From positions 78,080 through 142,079 of the forward strand of contig JADHYV010000052.1 in NCBI GenBank assembly GCA_027604705.1: 64,000 bases of DNA. The letters run 5' to 3'. This document shows, in pieces, positions 45,764 to 56,686 of this stretch (position 1 is the stretch's first letter; each line of letters opens with the position of its first letter). A program made the translations under genes and the position numbers. Source of the DNA: Allomyces arbusculus. Its lineage: Eukaryota; Blastocladiomycota; Blastocladiomycetes; Blastocladiales; Blastocladiaceae. Below the pieces are notes generated by a model. It was not told where the DNA came from. It saw only the letters and a program-made list of their open reading frames with translations, and searched no databases.

Positions 45764-47992
45764 TCACCTCGCGGCATCCCCGACCGCAACCTCCACCCTC
45801 ACATCCGCCCTGACAACCGCCGTCACGGCCCGTCCTCTCTTCTCGTGCTCGACAACCACCGCATCCGGCACGTTCGGCGTCAATGGCGGGTGCGGGTGCG
45901 GCGGTCTGTCCCCCCAGAACCCAGCGACCGAGAACCCGGCGCCCCACGCGATCTGCGACTGTACGAGCGCGTGCAGCTGGTGCTTGTAGCAGCTTACGGC
46001 CGTCGGTGGCGGTGGCGGCGGTGCCGCCGCGCCCGTATTCGCGTGCCGTAACCACGACTTGAGGTGTGCGAAATACGCCGAGTGCACGCGGTCGAGCAAC
46101 GTCGCGACAACGGGGTAGAGCGCGACGTCCCAGACGTCATCGAAGGGGAGGTCGGAAGAGGATTCGGTGGAGGTGGCGGCGGGCAGGTCGATCGAGGTGC
46201 CCGTGATCGGCGGCGTCGGGGACCTTGCGCGGCGTGGCGCGGGGGACGCCGCCACGGTCGCGATCGCGGGCGACGCGAGCGGGTCCGGCTGCGGCGTGAG
46301 CGGTGGGCTTGGCGGCGCGCGGACGCGGTCGACGAGAATGATGTTATCGTGGTGCGACCTCGGCCAGGGGCGGTACTGGTCCTCGAGAATCAGCGGCAGG
46401 GCCAATCCGGCACTCGCGACCGCGAGCAATGCGCGCGCGTCATTGGTCGCCGTGCCGCCGACGTTCACCTCGTGCGCATGGAACGGGTGCGCGGCAGCGA
46501 ATGCGTACATGGCGGCCACGGTCTTGACGGGCCGGCGCAGGACGGCCGCATGGTCGCGCCCATGCTTGGAGACCCAATTGAATTCCTGCCGTGCCGAGTA
46601 CCGCGGCCCCGTGATCCACTGGTAGTGCGGGTCGAGCACCTGGCAGACCTGGTCGACGTAGAGCTGTTCGCCGAGCGAGCAGACCGACACTTCAAACTTG
46701 GTCGCAGCCCACGCGAGGAACCGGTGCACGTGCGAGGCCACGACGATCGTCTTGCCGCACGGTAACCGGTGCGCGCGCGCCTGCGCTGCGGGCGCGAGAC
46801 GCGTGCCTGCGCGCGGACCGACACGTACGACCGTATCGTCCAAGTCCAAAACTAGCGGCAACTTGCCTGCGGCCAGCAGATTCACGGCCTGGTCACGGAT
46901 CAGCGACCGCACGAGCGCCGATGGGACAAGGTACCCGTCGACATGGTGTCCTGTCGGGTTCACCTTCAAGTGCAATTCCCACGTCTCCCCGTCAGCATCG
47001 TCCCAGGCGACCAAAGCCGACTGCCTGAGGTGCTTCATTTCCTCGATCAATGGAATCGTCGAGGCGACGCGCGGGTGCGCGGTCGTCACGCCCGCCGGAA
47101 GACTGCCACGCACAGCAAACTGCAGGCACGGGCGCAGCCCCCTGGCGTGCAGGAGCGCCGAGACCGACCGCGGCAGGAGCGCGTGCAGTTCGGCGTTCGC
47201 AATGAGCGGGAGCCGCGGGGCGTCACGGAAGCCCGCGAGGGACCCAGCGTGCGCAAGTGCGGCGCCGTCGTACGCGACGAGGTCGAGCGTGAAGCACTCG
47301 AGTTGTGGCGGGAGCGGGTGCGTGGCGGCGACGGCTGCGAGGGCGCGCGCGGCGGCGGCGAGCGTGCGCGACGAGGAGGTGACGGTTGGGGACAGCGGCG
47401 TGCGCACGCACACGGCCAGCGCCCAGCCGCGTGGCGGGGGACACGACGCGGGGCCGAAGATGGAGGGTTGCGGGGCCGCCGCGGCCGGGTCAATGGACGA
47501 GGCGGTGGCGGCGGCGGCGGCGGCGACGGCGGCAGGGTCGTGATAACTGTCGTCGACGGCCATGGCGTCAAGGTCGGCCATGTCCTCGTCGCTCATGTCG
47601 CTGTCACTATCGTCGGACGAGGCGTCGTCGTCGTCGCTGTCGTCGTCGTCGGTCATCGCGCTGTCCTCGTCCATGGCCTCGTCGCCGTCAGCGCCGTAAG
47701 CGCCGTCAGCGCCGTCGATGGGCGTGACGTGTGCGGCCGAGGCGGCCGCGGCGGCGGAGAAGGGCGGGCCGGCGGCGGCGGCGCGGCCGCGGCTTGTTGC
47801 GCAGGCGGCGGCGGGGATCATGTTGCAGCAGGACGATGGCGTGGCAGATGGGCCGTCGTCGGGGTCGTCGTGGTCGTCAGCGCCGGGCGGGGAGCAAGGG
47901 CGCGGCGGCAGGGCCGGCGGTGGCAAGGCGGGGTCCTTGGTCGTCGCGGGGTCCGAGGGCCGGGCCTTGCTTGTTGATGACGATGCGTTCAT
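45764..47992 (-). CDS. FCP1: FCP1-like RNA polymerase II CTD phosphatase (HAD superfamily)
   Basis: Single exon, 742 aa from ATG 47992, chosen because the frame upstream (open to 48979) is low-complexity GC-rich filler. An Ala/Asp/Ser-rich N-terminus includes a long acidic run (about 47560-47690). The FCPH phosphatase domain starts near residue 375 with LVLDLDDTVVRVG, which carries the DxDxT nucleophile. HRFLAWAATKFEVSVCSLGE, YSARQEFNWVSKHGRDHAAV and then LILEDQYRPWPRSHHDNIIL follow. In FCP1 the last motif is normally DDR.DVW; here it reads EDQYRPW, so one of two conserved aspartates is Glu. After it, LYPVVATLLDRVHSAYFAHL resembles the region before the FCP1 BRCT domain, and the BRCT itself is short or degenerate. 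It is predicted to dephosphorylate the Pol II CTD in the nucleus. Confidence 0.82.
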   Translation of the reverse strand: MNASSSTSKARPSDPATTKDPALPPPALPPRPCSPPGADDHDDPDDGPSATPSSCCNMIPAAACATSRGRAAAAGPPFSAAAAASAAHVTPIDGADGAYGADGDEAMDEDSAMTDDDDSDDDDASSDDSDSDMSDEDMADLDAMAVDDSYHDPAAVAAAAAATASSIDPAAAAPQPSIFGPASCPPPRGWALAVCVRTPLSPTVTSSSRTLAAAARALAAVAATHPLPPQLECFTLDLVAYDGAALAHAGSLAGFRDAPRLPLIANAELHALLPRSVSALLHARGLRPCLQFAVRGSLPAGVTTAHPRVASTIPLIEEMKHLRQSALVAWDDADGETWELHLKVNPTGHHVDGYLVPSALVRSLIRDQAVNLLAAGKLPLVLDLDDTVVRVGPRAGTRLAPAAQARAHRLPCGKTIVVASHVHRFLAWAATKFEVSVCSLGEQLYVDQVCQVLDPHYQWITGPRYSARQEFNWVSKHGRDHAAVLRRPVKTVAAMYAFAAAHPFHAHEVNVGGTATNDARALLAVASAGLALPLILEDQYRPWPRSHHDNIILVDRVRAPPSPPLTPQPDPLASPAIATVAASPAPRRARSPTPPITGTSIDLPAATSTESSSDLPFDDVWDVALYPVVATLLDRVHSAYFAHLKSWLRHANTGAAAPPPPPPTAVSCYKHQLHALVQSQIAWGAGFSVAGFWGDRPPHPHPPLTPNVPDAVVVEHEKRGRAVTAVVRADVRVEVAVGDAAR

Positions 47993-50894
47993 GTCTCGTT
48001 CTGAGCTGGTGCGCTGGTGCGCGCGCGCGCGGGCAGTGGGCGGCCCAATCGGCTGCGGGCAAGCAAGGAGCGGCGGCGCGGCACGCCGTGGGGCGCAATG
48101 GAAGCCAGGCGGCACCGACGCCGTGGCCGCGGCCGCACGCGGCCTGGCGGTCGTGGAAGCGGCCCGGGGCGCGCCGGAACGTGCGCACACGTCGACCGGG
48201 TCGGGGTCGGGACGTCGCGCCGGCGCGGGTTGCGGTCGACAGTCAAACGACGGGACGGGCAACCGCTTGGCGGACCGTGGTGCGCCGCCTGCTGCGTCGG
48301 ATGCGGATGCTCGGCCGAGGCGGGGGCAGCGGCGCGCACTGGATGGAGCGGGCAGCGCGGGCGCGCGGGGACGAAGGAGAGGAGGGAGAAAGCGAGGCGA
48401 GGCGGCCGTCGATGGCGGCCGCAGCAGCAGCTTCGACACACAACCCCACCGCTCACCGTGGAAGGAAGCGGATGATCGGGAGCCGCACGTCTCTGGGCGG
48501 CGCGCGATGGCGCACTCTCGTTCGGCTGGCGCGCACGGGGGGCGGGACGGGCCGGGATGGCGAGCGCGGGGCGTGCACAACGGGTTGCGGGCAGCGACGG
48601 GCGACGGCGGCAAGGCGCGGGTCAGGGCCGACCAGCCGGCGGGACGAGCGCGCGAGCGGAAAGAGGAGGCGCTCTCTCGAGCGGTGGCACGCGCAGGGCA
48701 GGCAGGCTCCGGCGCACGCTGCGAGCCGAAGCGCGCCTGCTTCCTAGCTCGCGTGGACCGCCCGGTGTCGGCGGCGGTCGTCGTCGAGCACAGGCTTGTG
48801 CTGAATCGGTGGTTGCTGGCGCTCGTCGTCTGTTCACCATCCAAAAACAACGGCCAACGACAACAACGAACAAGTGAGCTCATCATGCGCATGGTCCAAA
48901 CGGTCGCCGCCAACAAAAACATGTTGCAGCAGACAGGGTGGAGCAGTGCCACGGACCGGAGACGCTGGCAGCGAGGCACGCGGATCGTCGGTCGTCGGCG
49001 CGCAGCACGCGTGCGGGAGCAGGCGGGCGGGCGCGTGTGTTGGTCGCGGTCACCGTCGACGAGGCTCGACGGCGCGGCGGGTGGCGAGTCAGTCTTGCCA
49101 CCGATGGCGCGCCGGCAGGCGGGGGGTCGGGATCAGCGAGAGCTTCGCTCTACGCGTCGGCTCGTGGGTGGTCGGTCGGTGTGCTGCCGGGCGCGCGCCG
49201 CCGAGGAGCGTGGTGTTGGAGCGCTCGATGTCGGGAGGGACGCTACCCACCCCAGATGAAGCCCGAACACAGAAGGAAATGGGCGGGCGGGCGTGCGCGC
49301 GCGGGAGGGATCGAGTGTGCTTATATACGCTCAGTGATGCGCCGCGGCGCCGCCCCTGCTGTCCGATCCGCTCCCGGCGTGAAGGAGCGGATCGGAGATG
49401 GAGGCCGCCTCCGCGCGCGGTGCCGCGCCGGCGCTGCGCATCGGAGGTCGTGGTTGCGCCGCACGATGCGGCCCACCAAGGGGAAGCGCTGGTGCGTCCG
49501 ATGTTGAGCGTGCTCCATGGCAGCGAGAGGCGGCGCATTGGTGCACGCGCCTCCTCTCGCTGAGGCCGCGCGCGTGGTGGCAGTGGATGCCTGTCGCTGC
49601 CGCTTGCTCATTACTCGCCATCAAACCGCGCAAGCATGGTCGTCGTGCACGACCACCCCACCTCGCGTCGCATCGCGGCCTCCCACACCCAGACCCGATC
49701 CGACGCGCGTGCTGCTGGGCCTGTGCGTCGGTTGGTCGAACCACACGGGCGCAGCACTCGTGCACGGCGAGCATCGAATACGTGTGCCCGCCTCATCTCC
49801 TGACGGCACGTCCATCGGCCTACGGGGGGACGCCTGTTGCCGTGCCTGCTGTGACACGAGGCACAACCACCACTCGGTTGGTGGTCGTCGCTGTGGTCAA
49901 CGACGGCCAAAATGGCGGCTGACGCGAGCAGGACGAACCGCGCGCACCGTGCGAGCTCGCGAACGAAACCACGTTTGCGCTCAATCGTCTGTCGCGCGTG
50001 TGTGGACGTTGCGCTCGATCATGTTCGCGCCGTTTCGGCGGGTCTTGTTGGTGAAAGTGGTATCGCAAGAAGCGGAAGGTCGACCTTCGCTGCCCTCGCG
50101 ATGCGCGATGAGCGGTTCGCGCACACCAACCCGGCCCCGCGCGGCCCGATCATGCATGCACCTCCAACGCGTCGTGTATTCGCTGCCACGTCGTCGTCGT
50201 CGCGGTCGCGTCGAGCGCCTGCTCGACTGCGCTGCTGATGGACGCGCGTCCCGGCTTTGAGTCGTTGTCGTCGACGTCGCTGTGGCAGACCATTCACGTG
50301 CTCTTGTCCACGGCCATCCTCGCGCCTTCCCGCGTGGCCCGTGTGTCTGCATGATGGTGGTGTGGGCTGGGGGCATGGTTTGACGAAGGGTTGTTCGATG
50401 AATTAGAGTTTCATTGGTGCTGAGCCCGGCAGGCCCCGACTGGTGTGTGACACGCAGCTTTTCAGCAAAGATGGTGGCATGTCCCTCTCTCGGCAGGGAC
50501 CGCTCCTCCGACACACAGCAGGGACAGATGCAAACAGGGAGATTTAAGTTGACCCGAACATGCGTCCATCCGGCAGGGACGACCGACGCGCGATCCTGCG
50601 CGGTCGTACCACGCGCACGACGCAACACGACCGTGCGGCACGCGCGACGTGCCGCCACGGTGTGTTCACGGCGCGTCATGATCCCTCACCGCCATCGCAT
50701 TGGTACGACGCGGTGGCGGCGGCGCGCGCGTCACGGTCGCTCACCACGGAGTCCGTCCATCCATTCCGATCCGAATCCAGGGGAACGAACTGCCGGTCGC
50801 GCGAAGCGCCATCCCGCGCGGCGCGCGCGCGCGCGCGCGCGCGCCGCCGCCCCCTTCAAACACCGCAGTTCGTGCAATCCCGCAGCCGGCGCCG
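47993..50894. other. 2.9-kb very GC-rich region without a supportable gene
   Basis: Both strands carry long overlapping ORFs because stop codons are rare at this GC content, but all are low-complexity Arg/Ala/Pro/Gly sequence with no domain. A minus-strand TATATAA lies at 49321-49327 and a pure GC dinucleotide run at about 50818-50842. The promoter and a possible spliced leader of the FCP1-like gene could lie here. Confidence 0.5.
50817..50843. repeat. (GC)n dinucleotide repeat
   Basis: An uninterrupted alternating G/C run of roughly 26 nt. Such sequence readily adopts Z-DNA, which is established for (GC)n in general. Confidence 0.75.
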
Positions 50895-52490
50895 TCACAC
50901 TTCTCCTGCACCCGCGTCACCCCACGCCGCCAACCCATCCGCGATCCCCGCCGCGCGACACCTCTCCACCATCCCCCTCGGCACTTCCGCCCTTAACTTC
51001 ACCCCGTCCACGCTCATCCTCGCCAAATGCAGCATCATCTCACTGCCGTACTTGCCATACACGCCGTCGCCGACAATCGGCGCGCCGAGAATGCCCGCTG
51101 CAAATGCGCGCAACTGGTGCTTTCGCCCAGTGACGGGCGTGAATTGCACGAGGGCGGCAGTACGGGAGCGCGCGAGGACCCGATAGGTCGTGGTGGCGGG
51201 GCCGAGGTTGCGGTCGGTTGCGAGGAGGGGGTAAGTGGGCGGGAGGAGGATGGTGCGGTCGCCGCCGCCGCGGGTGGGGCGACGGATGGCGCGGTGGGTG
51301 AGGGTGGTGGAGGCCGTGGGAGAGGGGCGGAGGGAGGTGGCGGGGAGGAGGGAGGTGTCGAGGACAGCGAGGTACTACATAGCAAATAGACGAATGGGTC
51401 AGCGTGATTAATTCGCGGTTCGGCCGACGTGAGCAGCCCCAAGCGGACGGAGCGTACCTCCTTGTCCACCATCCGGTCGCGAAACGCATGTGCGAGCTCT
51501 TGCGTCGCCACGAGCGACTTGCCCAAGATCACCAATCCCGTCGTGCCCTACACGACCGCAAACCGACTGCATCAGCGCTCAGTGTGCTCCATGCATCCAG
51601 GGCGCGCGCCGTACCTTGTCAATCCGGTGCACCAACCGCAACGTCGTCCCCTTCGCGCCCACCGCCCGCGCAATCGCCGGCATCATCCCGTCGATCGACT
51701 CCCGCACACCAATCCGCGACCCGCCCTGCACCGCGACCCCACCGGGCTTATTGATCACGACCATCCGGTCATCCACATGCACGATCCAGGACTTGACGCG
51801 CTTCACCATATCCTCATCGACCTCCCCATCGTCCACCGGTTCCGGCTCGAAAAAATCGACTTTCGCGTCCAGAACCACCAGGTCGCCATCGGTGAGACGA
51901 AGTCCGAGGTCGGCGACGCGCGTCGCGCATTGCGAGCCGGACACGACGAGGTAGATGCGGCGCTTGTTGATCAGCGCGTGCAATTTGGCCGACGGGATCG
52001 CGTGGTGCTGCGTGAGGAACCGGCGCACGGAAGTGCCGTTGAGCGAGGTCGGGACGGGGAGCCGGGTCATGGCGGGGGAAGTGAGCAGTTTGGCGAGCTT
52101 GGATGCCGTGACCGCGGTGGCCGAGCCGGGGGAAGCTGGTGGTGTTGCTTCCAGTGGAGAAGCGAGATTCGAGTGCTTTCGCACAGATGCCGTGATCGTG
52201 ATGATCGAGCTCGGCGGGACGGTCGGGATGGTGGTGGTTGCGAAATTGCCGCGGTGGGGTCGTGGCCGATGGCATGCGGTCAATGGTGGTCGTGGAATCA
52301 CAGCCGATGCGGCGGCGCTGGTGTCGAATGGAGCGCTATCTCGTTCCGTGCTGGATATAGCCGAGTATCTCAACGAAGCCGCGAGTATGGGTACATTTTG
52401 AAGCGCTGGCAGTGGCCAGCCGGGTCGAGCAAGGCGAGCAAAATGCGCTCGGCTCAGACCTTGCGTGCACGCAAGCCGTGGGGCGATCAT
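50895..52490 (-). CDS. RluA-family RNA pseudouridine synthase, probably mitochondrial
   Basis: Coding-order exons are 52490..51615, 51547..51458 and 51374..50895, giving 481 aa. From ATG 52490 the first 45 residues are rich in Arg/Ala/Ser/Leu and lack acids, as in a mitochondrial presequence. An S4-like segment (VRRFLTQHHAIPSAKLHALI) precedes MVVINKPGGVAVQGGS and TTLRLVHRIDK, the RluA motif with the catalytic Asp. Exon 2 continues GTTGLVILGKSLVATQELA. Exon 3 ends the fold with VQFTPVTGRKHQLRAF and APIVGDGVYGKYG. It isomerises uridines in rRNA, tRNA or mRNA; the RPUSD4-like type is favoured but not certain. The 60-residue Pro/Thr-rich stretch early in exon 3 (51200-51370) looks like a lineage-specific insertion. 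Confidence 0.88.
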
Positions 52491-52904
52491 GGTTTCTCCA
52501 CTGCAATTGGTGGCGGAACTGCTGAGTGCGAACGACGCCGACGGCTTCTGTAGCGTCGAGCTGATCGCTGAAAGCAGAACGTCTCGCACGCCCCAACGTG
52601 CTCTTCACGTGCAGGGGCGATCGACGTGGCCACACGCCGCCGCCAAGTCCTTCGCCGTGTTTCGTGTTTGGTTTCGCCTTGTGTTTCGCCTCGACTCGGC
52701 CGACGTGTCGCTTGTTTCATTTTGGTTCGCCACGACGCCGACAGCGTCATCTTCTCAGGTGCTCCAGCAGCTTCTTCTCTCGCGAACAACAGCAACGCGA
52801 CGACACGGCGGCAGGCAACAGAGCACCAGCATTAGCACCAGCACCATTACCAACACCAGAGCCACCACCCGCATCAGCAGTAATCAGTGTACCAAGCAAC
52901 CACC
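52491..52904. other. Divergent promoter region of the pseudouridine synthase and PHO88
   Basis: About 410 bp with no clear core promoter element. Confidence 0.4.
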
Positions 52905-54079
52905 ATGTCGAGCAATCCAGCAACCAAAGTCGTATGTGGACCCCGTTTCCGCGTGCGCCGCCGGTGCCGTGCCTGCGCTGCTTTTCGTGCCGACATGCGT
53001 CTCAAGTGGGTCGCGCTCGTGTCAATTGGAGGCGAGCGCTGCTCCGGCGACAAGTCAGAAGGCAGCAGCATACCCACGGCAGCAGCATACCAACGGCAGC
53101 AGCATACCCACGGCAGCAGCGAGCACTCACACCAACCTCGACACTGACCACGTCGGCACCTTGCTCGATAGTTGATCAACGTCGTGCTCATGCTCGGTCT
53201 CGTCCAGCTGGTGCGTAACCCGCTCTCCTCGCGTCCACGCTGACACTAGCGCTAACGCGCTCCGTGTGTTCCCGAACATAGTCGCAGCGTCTTGGGATCG
53301 GCGAAAAGGAGGAACTCGTCCCGTACGTCGACCTTCGACACAATTTTCTCTCGCCCCACAACCGTGCAACCGAAACTGACTCGACACGTGCGCGCCGACA
53401 CCAGTCTTGTGCGGCTCGCCTTCACGCTGACCGCGGCCATCACGACCATCACGATGTTGCTCATCAAGTCGCGCATCAAGTCCCGCGCCGACACGACTCC
53501 GTTGCGGTTCACGCCGCTCGGTCCGCCTGGGTACGCTCTCCGCCCCTCCCCCCCCCCCCCCCTCCCACTCCATTGCGTCCCAACCCGCACGCTCACACCC
53601 GCACCACTTGCCCGTTAGCGCGCGCCCCGTGACCGCGACCGTCTACCACTACGACCTGATGCAACACGAGGCCATGTTCAAGCAACACATGATGTCGATG
53701 GGCCTGATGGGCGCCGTCCACGCGTGGGGCGGGTTTGTGCAGCCCTTGTTCCTGCAAGTGTTTTTGCCGTGGAAGCTGCTCTGGGAACATAACCTGTTCC
53801 AGATTTACATTCGTGGCAAGGCGGCCGAGGGCGAGTTGGCGCGGCCCTGGCCCATGCCGTCGCTGTTTGGGTACGTTGCGCTTTGAGGATGATGGGCAGG
53901 AGGGGAGGGGCGTGGTGGACTAACGAATGTGCGGCGGGGGTGTTTGTAGGACGGGCAACCCGGACCCAGCGGCGGAGAAGAAGCCGGAGGCGACCAAGGA
54001 GAAGGACGCAGACACGGATGCGAGTGGAGAGGGTGCGAACGAGGTGGAGGGCGAGGAGGAGAGCAAGAAGGACCAGTAA
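52905..54079 (+). CDS. PHO88: ER membrane protein Pho88 / SND3
   Basis: Proposed exons are 52905..52931, about 53172..53210, about 53282..53530, 53619..53870 and 53950..54079. The N-terminus joins as MSSNPATKV to LINVVLMLGLVQL, the first membrane helix of Pho88. The next exon carries RADTSLVRLAFTLTAAITTI, then IKSRIKSRADTTPLRFTP. This is followed by VTATVYHYDLMQHE, VHAWGGFVQPLFLQVFLPWK and a Lys/Glu-rich tail, all in Pho88 order. Yeast Pho88/Snd3 acts in the SND route of protein targeting to the ER. The junction between the second and third exons does not keep phase with any standard don/acceptor pair I can find, so a microexon, a non-canonical site or an indel is present. Intron 1 (240 nt) holds a 17-bp minisatellite; the third has a 15-C run. 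Confidence 0.78.
53061..53120 (+). repeat. 17-bp minisatellite in PHO88 intron 1
   Basis: Three and a half head-to-tail copies of GGCAGCAGCATACCCAC, with one base changed in the second copy. Confidence 0.85.
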
Positions 54080-54254
54080 ATTAGTGTCGGTCGTAGACCG
54101 CGTGCTATGATAGTTCTATACGATAGACCTTTGGCATTTTGTTTCCCGTTTCCCGTTGCCCTTGACGTGTCAGTCGTTCGTTCTCGCGCGCATCAAGTCA
54201 TGGCGCCAACCGCACTGGTATTTCCAACACGCCATCAACGCAAAATTAGCCGAC

Positions 54255-55913
<1,659 letters not shown>

Positions 55914-56686
55914 ATGGCCCCGCCCTCTGCTCTCGTCGTCGCTCCCGCGCCCGCCACCACCTCCGGCACCAGCTGCCCGGTCCTGCGCCCGCCCGCGGGC
56001 CCCACCTCCACGCCGCGCGCCTCGCGCAACCGGCAAGTACTTCCACCAACGCCCATCGCGTACGCCGACCACGACGGCGCCGTCATCCCGCTCGAAGTCT
56101 CGGTCCACGCCGTCGGCCGGCGATTCGCGCGCGAGCTCGTGGGCGTGTTCCCGGACATGCCGAGCTACGCGGAATCCCTGCACGATGATTCAGAGCCGAC
56201 GTTACTCGTGATCCCCGTCGTCCAGCCGACAACGCACGACCTGGTCGAGTTCGGCCGTGACGTCGACGCCGAGCGCGATGTGATGCTCGAGCGGTTCGTG
56301 CGGTTCGCGCACGCGTTGGCGGAGAGGATTGGTGATACCTGGTGGGCGGACATGACGGATCCGGCGTCGGGGTACCCGGTACGCGTTTCCTCGCGGTGGA
56401 TCTGTCGAAATCATGGAATTGTGAAGGACTGACGATGTTGTGAATTTTTCTCCAACAGATTCGCACGCGACCCGGCCCAAGGCTCTACCCGGACGTGCCC
56501 GGCATCCAGACGCTCCTGCGTTACGACGCGATGAACGTCGGGTGCTGCTCGGTCTTGCTGCATCCGCGCTGGGGGTCGCACATGTACCCGGCTTCGTTCT
56601 TTGCGGTCGCGCCCGCACGCGTTGTGCTCGATGCGCTCGCCGAGCTTGGCTTGCAACGGCCAGGAGCGCCAAGTGATAGCGAGTAA
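55914..56686 (+). CDS. MMADHC: MMADHC (cblD) homologue, cobalamin trafficking
   Basis: Exons are 55914..56378 and 56459..56686, giving 230 aa. Landmarks of the C-terminal nitroreductase-like domain of MMADHC are present in order. VVQPTTHDLVEFGRDVDAER corresponds to the family's CQPTDHDLV...VD.ER. It is followed by DVMLERFVRFAH, WWADMTDPASG, YDAMNVGCCSVLLHPRWGSH and SFFAVAP. In animals MMADHC binds MMACHC and directs cobalamin to cytosolic methionine synthase or mitochondrial methylmalonyl-CoA mutase. Most Dikarya lack B12-dependent enzymes, whereas several early-diverging fungi retain them. The N-terminus is short, and an upstream in-frame ATG at 55827 would add an Arg/Pro-rich leader. The role in this organism is inferred. 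Confidence 0.85.

Noticed and set aside
45764-48979. Full 1071-codon frame as the FCP1-like protein
   Set aside because: The 329 residues before Met at 47992 are low-complexity Pro/Arg/Ala sequence with no family similarity. The shorter start is more credible.
47718-49259. 513-codon plus-strand ORF
   Set aside because: It is antisense to the FCP1-like gene and GC-rich flank. Composition is Arg/Gly/Ala filler without any domain, as expected for stop-poor GC-rich DNA.
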